The notes beneath the pieces were generated by a model. That model did no database searches, had not been told where the DNA came from, and was given only the letters and a program-made list of their open reading frames with translations. A DNA stretch of 64,000 bases, taken from positions 62,001 to 126,000 of IMG/VR virus record IMGVR_UViG_3300033146_003955, one strand, 5' to 3'. How positions within the stretch are numbered: the first letter of the stretch is position 1; every line of letters starts with the position of its first letter. Positions 58,207 to 64,000 of the stretch are shown piece after piece. This stretch comes from a virus. The position numbers and the translations under genes were made by a program.

Positions 58207-58467
58207 TTAAACTCCATTAAAAACTTCTTGTATTATTTGTTTTTGAGCATCTTCCATAGTATTACATCTATCTTTGGCTTTAATTTTTTCATCAAAATCA
58301 TTATTAAGCCAATATAATAAGTCATCTTCTTCATCACTCATATATGTATATACATCAATTATATTATTAGTAATAACCCTGTTACTTATAGTATCATAGT
58401 TAATAATAAATATATCAGCATATTCTATTCCATCTGGCTTTAAAACGTACCCAGTATATTTAATCAT
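58207..58467 (-). CDS. Unknown small protein between fibre genes (86 aa)
   Basis: ATG after GGAG; one base separates it from the large fibre gene. It begins IKYTGYVLKPDGIEYADIFI and has an acidic helical C-terminus. Genes of this size between fibres often encode assembly chaperones; no direct evidence here. Confidence 0.55.
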   Translation of the reverse strand: MIKYTGYVLKPDGIEYADIFIINYDTISNRVITNNIIDVYTYMSDEEDDLLYWLNNDFDEKIKAKDRCNTMEDAQKQIIQEVFNGV

Positions 58468-58468
58468 A

Positions 58469-61400
58469 TTATTTTCTCCATGCCAATTCTATTGTAAAGA
58501 CAGCATCATGTAATGCAGCTCCTTGATTAGTAACATATACACTAATATAATCACCTTCATTTAAATCATAATTTAAGGAATTATTTAATACTTTACCGTT
58601 TGAATCTGTATTTAAAGAGAAGGCTAAATTACCATTTACTTCTACCTGTATTTCTTTATTATTTATTGAATTAGAGGTTTCTACTGATACTCCTAATATA
58701 CATGCATCATGCAACATTTTAATTCCTGATCTCCAATCCTTCATCCCTCCAGGTAAAGATAACGTTGTACCATCAGAATTATTATTTTTTGCGTATACTA
58801 CCAACTTTGAAGGACTCAACCATTTATTCCTATTGCCATCATATATATAAAGTATATTATCTATAATTGATATCTGTCCTGCACCAAGATTAGTAGTTGG
58901 AGTAGCTGCTAAACTAGTTAATTCTAATGGTGCGTCTGTTGAGGTCGAAGCATTTAATTTTACCGGTCCATCATCAACTGTAATTTCTTTTCCATTATCA
59001 TATGCTTCATCTAATGTCGAGGAGGTTAAACTTACCTGATTTCTTAATTCTTGTAAAGCGTCTTGTACGTTATTAGATGTTATACCACCAATAAGAGATA
59101 CACCGATCAATGCTGCTCCCGATATTCCGGAATCTGAGTTTAGCTCACTCTCAGTATAATATCTATCGTCGTGTATATGAACTAAATTAGCTTTTCCAGC
59201 TAGAAGACTATTTATTTCATTTTCTGTATAATATCTATCGTCATGTAAGTGAGTTGTAAGTGAATAATTACTTAAAAAAGTATCTATTTCACTTTCTGTA
59301 TAATATAAATTATCATGGTTGTGTACTAAAGTGGCATATCCTAAAAGAATAGTATCAACTTCTGTTTCTGTATAATATAGAGTATTCAGTTGTCCACCAT
59401 TTAATTCTACTTTAGAATAATAATTTGATACTATTTCACTTTCTGTATAATATCTATCATCATGTGTATGGGAAGTTAAAGAATAGTTATCTAAGAGGGT
59501 ATCAACTTCTGTTTCTGTATAATACCTATCATCGTGTGTATGGGAAGTTAAAGAATAATTACTTAATAAAGTATCAACTTCTGTTTCTGTATAATACCTA
59601 TCATCATGTGTATGAGATGTCAAAGAATAGTTATCTAAGAGGGTATCAACTTCTGTTTCTGTATAATACCTATCATCATGTATATGAGATGTTAAAGAAT
59701 AATTACTTAATAAAGTATCAACTTCTGTTTCTGTATAATATCTGTCATCATGTATATGAGATGTAAGAGAGTAGTTATTTAGGAGAGTATCAACTTCTGT
59801 TTCTGTATAATATCTGTCATCATGTATATGAGATGTAAGAGAGTAGTTATTTAGGAGAGTATCAACTTCTGTTTCTGTATAATATAAACTATCATGGTGA
59901 TGTCTGCTGGATGCATCATTACCATCAACTAAATCAGATTTTTCATATCTATTTATATGTCTATAATCTTCTGTGTCTAATCCTAATAATGAATTATGAA
60001 AAATTCCTCCATTATTAAAATCCAACCAAACCCACTCTGTTCCATCCCATCTATAAAAACCTTCTTCTCTATATCCAGTAAATTGTTCATTGTTAACAAG
60101 CTCTTGTAATTGAATATCAGAATAAGTTGATTTTTCTAAAAACAATTCATCTATTTCACCATCTATTCTATGACTATAATATTTACCGATATCAAGTACA
60201 TTAGGAATATTCCCTAAAGGACCATCAAAGACACCTTGTCCTATTACTATTGCATTCTTCCATAATTTTATTGTTGTTCCATCAAATGTTATTGCTACAT
60301 GCGTCCATTCGTTTAATTTTATTCTTGAATATGATATTACTTTTATTAAAGGAGTTGTTTCGCTTTTTAACCACACTTCAACTCTACCATCTCTAATTAA
60401 CAAAGCCCAAGCATTAGCAGAAGAACCATTGCCCCAAGCATCAAATATAGACATAACCTGATCATATGAGTTAGGTTTAAGCCAACAACCAGCAGTAAAT
60501 GCCCCACCAACATTAAAATCAGGAGAGTTCGGAACTCTTACATATCCATCATTTAAATCACCTGACTGGCCGTTTCTGCCTGCTTGATAAGTTATTCCAC
60601 CACCGTGGTAACTAGTTGGGTGGCCTATCTCATCATTAATATTATTATCAAATTTCATAAAAAAAGCAGTATTACTATTTTGTACATATGCTCCACCATA
60701 GTTTGGTGGTTCAGGAATTCCATTTCTTTCCCTTACAATGTAGACATCTCCTTCGGTATTTCCAGTTAAAGGTAAATCTCTAAATTGATCATGTGAACCT
60801 TTAATTCCTTTAGACTCTAGACCAACAAGCATTGAATCAATCGTCGGCTTATCATAATAATTGTTTACAATTTCTGTTTCTGTGTAATAAAGAGTATTTA
60901 ACTGTCCGCTATCCAACTCAATTTTAGAATAATAATTAGTAGATATTTCACTTTCTGTAAAATATCTATCATCGTGAGTATGTAAAACAGTATTATTTCC
61001 ACCTGTAAGTTCAGTGTATTCTAGAGCTGTTAAATGTAGATAATCTCCAATATTTAAATTATTTAATGAATTATGATCTGAAGTACCTATATTATTAGCA
61101 AGAAAAGTCCAGCCACTTCCGTCCCATCTATAAAAACCTTCTTCATTTATGCCTACAGTTGTTTTGACTATATATATAGTTCCTATGTTTTGCGTTATAG
61201 GAAGATTACTATAAGTATCTACATATCCTTTAATTCCAAATGAAGCAGCTGCAATTATTAAATCAATTTCATTTTCTGTATAATATCTATCGTCATGTAT
61301 ATGAGATGTCAAAGAATAATTACTTAATAAAGTATCAACTTCTGTTTCTGTATAATACCTATCATCGTGTATGTGAGATGTAAGAGAGTAGTTATTTAGG

Positions 61401-62011
61401 AGAGTATCAACTTCTGTTTCTGTGTAATATAGAGTATTCAGTTGTCCATCATTTAATTCTACTTTAGAATAATAATTTGATACTATTTCACTTTCAGTAA
61501 AATATCTATCATCATGAACATGAGTTGTAAGAGAGTAATTATTTAAGAGAGTATCAACTTCTGTTTCTGTATAATATCTGTCGTCATGTATATGAGGCGT
61601 TGCAGGAAATGTTGCAGGAGTATTTACTATATTAGTCCAATCAACTTGTGATTGTCCCGGGGATAAAAGTTCCGCTTTCCTGTAATACCAATCATCATGA
61701 TGATGCCAATTACATTGAGTACCCGACGTTAAAGAAAGAGCTTGCATGTCTGTAAGATTATTTACTTCAGCACCTTCTTCTATTGTATCTAATTTATCTC
61801 CGTCTACAGATACATCTCGGCCATCTATTATCATTGTATGAGGATCTAATTGATGTTCATCATCACGCATAATAAATATTGGTATTTGCGCGTCTACTAA
61901 TTGCCCAGTATGTTGTTCTCCACCTAATTCATGGGGTGAGGACATAATATCAACCGGTAAACGGTGATTGATTGGTGGGATGCCGTCAAGTTCGTTTATA
62001 TTAAAAGGCAC
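58469..62011 (-). CDS. Large tail fibre with 24-residue repeats and LamG-like domain (1180 aa)
   Basis: GTG start after GAGGAG. About a dozen copies of a 24-residue unit (DDRYYTETEVDTLLNNYSLT plus SHIH) occur in two blocks, typical of trimeric fibre shafts. A LamG-like sandwich (AFFMKFDNNINDEIG to IDELFLEKSTYS) interrupts them. Each block includes a FGIKGxVDxYxNLP-type segment also found in the 708-aa fibre. The C-terminal jelly-roll (IQVEVNGNLAFSL, FTIELAWRK) is probably the receptor-binding tip. Confidence 0.85.
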   Translation of the reverse strand: MPFNINELDGIPPINHRLPVDIMSSPHELGGEQHTGQLVDAQIPIFIMRDDEHQLDPHTMIIDGRDVSVDGDKLDTIEEGAEVNNLTDMQALSLTSGTQCNWHHHDDWYYRKAELLSPGQSQVDWTNIVNTPATFPATPHIHDDRYYTETEVDTLLNNYSLTTHVHDDRYFTESEIVSNYYSKVELNDGQLNTLYYTETEVDTLLNNYSLTSHIHDDRYYTETEVDTLLSNYSLTSHIHDDRYYTENEIDLIIAAASFGIKGYVDTYSNLPITQNIGTIYIVKTTVGINEEGFYRWDGSGWTFLANNIGTSDHNSLNNLNIGDYLHLTALEYTELTGGNNTVLHTHDDRYFTESEISTNYYSKIELDSGQLNTLYYTETEIVNNYYDKPTIDSMLVGLESKGIKGSHDQFRDLPLTGNTEGDVYIVRERNGIPEPPNYGGAYVQNSNTAFFMKFDNNINDEIGHPTSYHGGGITYQAGRNGQSGDLNDGYVRVPNSPDFNVGGAFTAGCWLKPNSYDQVMSIFDAWGNGSSANAWALLIRDGRVEVWLKSETTPLIKVISYSRIKLNEWTHVAITFDGTTIKLWKNAIVIGQGVFDGPLGNIPNVLDIGKYYSHRIDGEIDELFLEKSTYSDIQLQELVNNEQFTGYREEGFYRWDGTEWVWLDFNNGGIFHNSLLGLDTEDYRHINRYEKSDLVDGNDASSRHHHDSLYYTETEVDTLLNNYSLTSHIHDDRYYTETEVDTLLNNYSLTSHIHDDRYYTETEVDTLLSNYSLTSHIHDDRYYTETEVDTLLDNYSLTSHTHDDRYYTETEVDTLLSNYSLTSHTHDDRYYTETEVDTLLDNYSLTSHTHDDRYYTESEIVSNYYSKVELNGGQLNTLYYTETEVDTILLGYATLVHNHDNLYYTESEIDTFLSNYSLTTHLHDDRYYTENEINSLLAGKANLVHIHDDRYYTESELNSDSGISGAALIGVSLIGGITSNNVQDALQELRNQVSLTSSTLDEAYDNGKEITVDDGPVKLNASTSTDAPLELTSLAATPTTNLGAGQISIIDNILYIYDGNRNKWLSPSKLVVYAKNNNSDGTTLSLPGGMKDWRSGIKMLHDACILGVSVETSNSINNKEIQVEVNGNLAFSLNTDSNGKVLNNSLNYDLNEGDYISVYVTNQGAALHDAVFTIELAWRK
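59420..59880 (-). repeat. 72-bp tandem repeats in the large fibre gene
   Basis: Successive near-identical units encode YYTETEVDTLL(N/S/D)NYSLTSHIHDDR. Adjacent units can be almost identical over 72 bp; a second, shorter block lies at about 61270-61590. Recombination between units could change shaft length. Confidence 0.9.
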
Positions 62012-62037
62012 GTATATTCTCCTCTACTATATTTACA

Positions 62038-62047
62038 ATTATCTTTA
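62038..62047 (-). promoter_or_regulatory. Class B box TAAAGATAAT (minus strand)
   Basis: It lies 36 nt before the GTG of the large fibre gene at 62011, with GAGGAG between; CTATA and TATAG flank it as a short inverted repeat. Confidence 0.55.
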
Positions 62048-62059
62048 TAGCTGGGAAAG

Positions 62060-62305
62060 TTATTTATTGAATTTGAATAATGTATATAAAAGTTGTTTTC
62101 CTATATCTAATTCTTCTTTAGTAGGGGAATCGATAAATAATTCATCACCATCAAGTAAATTTTTCACAACACTGTTTATTCCTTGTTGAAATTTTATGAC
62201 GCCATCAAAAAAACGAATTTGTAATATAGCAGCGTGCATAACACCTATTACTTCTAACCTCTTGCTAGTACGATGGCGAAAATTACCTTGTATAATGTAC
62301 ATCAT
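62060..62305 (-). CDS. Unknown small protein (81 aa)
   Basis: ATG after AGAGG, overlapping the previous gene by 4 nt. Alpha/beta, moderately acidic C-terminus (GDELFIDSPTKEELD). Last of a coupled set of three. Not recognised. Confidence 0.6.
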   Translation of the reverse strand: MMYIIQGNFRHRTSKRLEVIGVMHAAILQIRFFDGVIKFQQGINSVVKNLLDGDELFIDSPTKEELDIGKQLLYTLFKFNK

Positions 62306-62547
62306 ATAAATATTCCTCTAAAAATACTCTCAAATGCATTTGGATAAGCTTTAGATAAAGGTGTAGTATAATTCATAACATCTAAATCTTTTAAATAATG
62401 TATTACACACTCAGGTTCTTTAACATGAACATCACTAGCAAACACACTCATATCATAGTAAAATTCGTCGTCATCCTTCTCAGCCACAAAGCGATAGAAT
62501 TCAAATTGTTTAGCTATATGGTTATAGTGATAATACCATTCATCCAT
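62302..62547 (-). CDS. Unknown small protein (81 aa)
   Basis: ATG overlaps the previous stop by one base; GAAGGG upstream. Aromatic N-terminus (MDEWYYHYNHIAKQFEFYRF). Not recognised. Confidence 0.6.
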   Translation of the reverse strand: MDEWYYHYNHIAKQFEFYRFVAEKDDDEFYYDMSVFASDVHVKEPECVIHYLKDLDVMNYTTPLSKAYPNAFESIFRGIFI

Positions 62548-62792
62548 TATTTTTCGCCCTTCTCCTTATGTATTACAAATAATTCATCTCTCTTCTTATT
62601 CAGCTTGGAGGCAACATAAGCTTTTCTATTTTTAGAAGCATTCTCCCTCTCCATCTTCATAAATTCCTTTCCCACCTTATCTAAATATTTATCCAACTCT
62701 TTATCATCTATGGAGTAGTGATCTGTCCAGGTTTTATCTGGCTGAGCGAAGTGATTTTGTTGTAATTTATGTATATCTTTTGGACTTGCCAT
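62547..62792 (-). CDS. Unknown small basic protein (81 aa)
   Basis: GGAG before the ATG. Helical, Lys-rich (ENASKNRKAYVASKLNKKRD), ending KGEK. First gene of the coupled set 62792-62060. Not recognised. Confidence 0.6.
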   Translation of the reverse strand: MASPKDIHKLQQNHFAQPDKTWTDHYSIDDKELDKYLDKVGKEFMKMERENASKNRKAYVASKLNKKRDELFVIHKEKGEK

Positions 62793-62802
62793 TATTTACT
62801 CC

Positions 62803-63136
62803 TTAAAATTTAAAATTCTCTGGTTCTTCAAATATGAAATATACCAAAGATCGTACTGCATCTACATCATCCTCTATTCCCTCAACATCATCATCAGAGA
62901 GGGTAAATTCAAAGTCTGCCGTTGGTGGAGAAGGTATTCTTATCCTAGCAGTCTTTCTATAATTTGCTATTCTATCTTTATGTTCTTGCGTTCTTCCATC
63001 ATAGATTAAATCAATATAATTCACTATTGTAGTCTGATTTGGTTCCTGTTCCCTTTGTTTTCTCTTGCCAACAGTAAAAGATTCATCACTCTTATAATAT
63101 GTTATTACATATGTTTATTACATATGTTTGTTCCAT
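62803..63136 (-). pseudogene. Gene frameshifted by a 13-bp tandem duplication
   Basis: As sequenced, the only open frame starts at GTG 63024 without an SD (73 aa). With one copy of the 13-bp repeat removed, ATG 63136 opens a continuous frame: MEQTYVITYYKSDESFTVGK and on through REQEPNQTTIVNYIDLIYDG to the same stop, about 106 aa. The start would lie 2 nt after the upstream stop, as in a normal operon. Function unknown; the C-terminal part is acidic (SDDDVEGIEDDVDAV). Confidence 0.6.
63102..63127 (-). repeat. 13-bp perfect tandem duplication
   Basis: Plus-strand ttattacatatgt occurs twice back to back (63102-63114, 63115-63127). Thirteen is not a multiple of three, so it breaks the reading frame of the gene it lies in. 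Confidence 0.95.
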
Positions 63137-63138
63137 AA

Positions 63139-63432
63139 TTAATCCACTATCTGTTCAGAGAGGCTGTATTTGAAAATGAAGTCAAAATATAATCTCTCTT
63201 TCGTTATTTTATAATTTCTCTCTATAGGAACAAGTTCATCTTCCTTCCCTTTAATTATACCATATCTTATATGCTTGCTATAGTTTATCATCCTTTCGCC
63301 TTTAATAATCCAGCCCCATTGGTTGAAATAATTATAATCATCCCATTCGCCAGACTTCTCATATACTAAAATTTTAAGAGAATCTCCTTGCTTATCGTCA
63401 TAGAGATACCAGGTACCAACTTCAAGTTTCAT
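63139..63432 (-). CDS. Unknown small protein (97 aa)
   Basis: ATG overlaps the previous stop. Trp/Tyr-rich, beta-type (LEVGTWYLYDDKQGDSLKIL). It could be a small barrel. Not recognised. Confidence 0.6.
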   Translation of the reverse strand: MKLEVGTWYLYDDKQGDSLKILVYEKSGEWDDYNYFNQWGWIIKGERMINYSKHIRYGIIKGKEDELVPIERNYKITKERLYFDFIFKYSLSEQIVD

Positions 63433-63788
63433 TATTTACCAGCACCACGAATCCAATCATTCATAACTTTATTAAGAAATGCTGATCTGGAAGATACTTT
63501 ACCTTGAGGTGCTATTTTAGAATACTTCCTCTGTATTGCTTTAATGTGTTCTTCCCCAACTTTTCTAAGTTGATTACCATCCATTTTAGCATATCTTTTT
63601 AAATCTTGTGGAAGAAGGAGAGCTCTTACCTGATCATAACCCTTATTAAATTCATTAGCAATTTTTTTACTAATTTCATCACCTGAATTATTTAAAGCTC
63701 TTAATTCTTTAACGCGTGTTTTTAAATCTTTAATTTTATTATTTACTTTGTCTTCGTTTAACTGAAAATCAAACATATCTAATTTCAT
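63432..63788 (-). CDS. Unknown basic helical protein (118 aa)
   Basis: Start ATG after AAGGAG. MKLDMFDFQLNEDKVNN has an LNE like other leaders of this phage. The rest is helical and basic (VKELRALNNSGDEISKKIAN). Not recognised. Confidence 0.65.
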   Translation of the reverse strand: MKLDMFDFQLNEDKVNNKIKDLKTRVKELRALNNSGDEISKKIANEFNKGYDQVRALLLPQDLKRYAKMDGNQLRKVGEEHIKAIQRKYSKIAPQGKVSSRSAFLNKVMNDWIRGAGK

Positions 63789-63802
63789 ATTAATTCTCCT
63801 TG

Positions 63803-64000
63803 TTATTTAAATATTCTCATTACAATTCTATACTTATTATCATTTAACATCTTAGCAACTCCGGTGTTACCCATTTTTCTAGATTTATATGTATATGTAA
63901 AACCACCAATCCATTTTATTTTATCACTAAATTCCATATATTTATCTTTATACATTCTCAAATAAAAGATTGAAAAATTCAACTGGATTACGTTTATATT
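63803..64000 (-). CDS. Unknown protein, partial (cut by window edge)
   Basis: Open frame on the minus strand from the window end to TAA at 63803-63805; the last 65 residues include IKWIGGFTYTYKSRKMGNTG and a basic end (NKYRIVMRIFK). An internal ATG could be the true start, so it may be short and complete. Not recognised. Confidence 0.5.
   Translation of the reverse strand, partial: NINVIQLNFSIFYLRMYKDKYMEFSDKIKWIGGFTYTYKSRKMGNTGVAKMLNDNKYRIVMRIFK

Noticed and set aside
1-64000. tRNA or rRNA genes
   Set aside because: No cloverleaf-like GC-rich segments or conserved TpsiC-type sequences were noticed by eye. A tRNA scan would be decisive and could still find a degenerate one.

Overview
The window reads as part of the genome of a large, AT-rich (very low GC, estimated by eye) contractile-tailed bacteriophage. 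The evidence is a baseplate and tail cassette (hub, tape measure, spike, gp53/LysM-like wedge), long repeat-built tail fibres on the opposite strand, phage nucleotide and recombination enzymes, at least seven putative mobile endonucleases, and dozens of short, tightly packed, often start/stop-overlapping genes of unknown function. Good Shine-Dalgarno (SD) sequences precede most genes, so the host uses SD initiation. Nothing in the window identifies the host. There are no rRNA or tRNA genes, no CRISPR array and no integration module, and no stretch over 300 bases lacks a gene.

Layout. 1-7.5 kb: a repeat-module endonuclease, then a four-gene cluster with a large AAA+ ATPase, a separate metallopeptidase-like protein, a proline-rich linker protein and a VWA protein, closed by a terminator. 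7.5-12.4 kb: receiver-like protein, unknowns, two membrane proteins, a radical SAM enzyme, a YwqK/MORN-repeat protein and a zinc-finger endonuclease. 12.45-15.2 kb: a second AAA+ / metallopeptidase-VWA pair, here fused and with a DnaJ-like zinc motif. 15.2-25.2 kb: STAS-domain protein with zinc ribbon, membrane-anchored lytic transglycosylase, thymidylate kinase, two more YwqK-like proteins, another repeat-module endonuclease and a set of small Cys-rich proteins. 25.2-28.4 kb (minus strand): PD-(D/E)XK-like protein, acidic repeat protein, RuvC-like resolvase and a homing endonuclease with a premature stop. 28.4-37.3 kb: small secreted or membrane proteins, Cas4/RecB-like nuclease, possible RNA-ligase relative, another endonuclease, T4 RNase H/FEN-like exonuclease, HNH protein and unknowns. 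37.4-52.9 kb: tail and baseplate operon, including a 1316-aa tape measure and a 2418-aa baseplate protein. 52.9-54.5 kb: another homing endonuclease. 54.5-64 kb (minus strand): tail fibres and small unknown genes.

Regulation visible in the sequence. Two recurring elements sit at gene starts. Class A is a 17-nt block starting GCATA(A/G/T)TT and ending exactly at the start codon. It occurs seven times, usually with no usable SD, and looks like a promoter making leaderless mRNA. Three further copies sit farther upstream of genes that do have an SD. Class B is TAAGATAA / TAAAGATAAT about 31-52 nt before a start, fourteen times on both strands. Several class B leaders also carry an inverted repeat whose right arm abuts the SD.

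Most unusual content: two divergent copies of an AAA+/metallopeptidase/VWA module; a phage STAS (anti-anti-sigma-like) protein; a short N-terminal motif (AKxLL) shared by otherwise unrelated Cys-rich and MORN proteins; and several genes broken by a nonsense codon or a short tandem duplication, where the intact reading frame can still be reconstructed.
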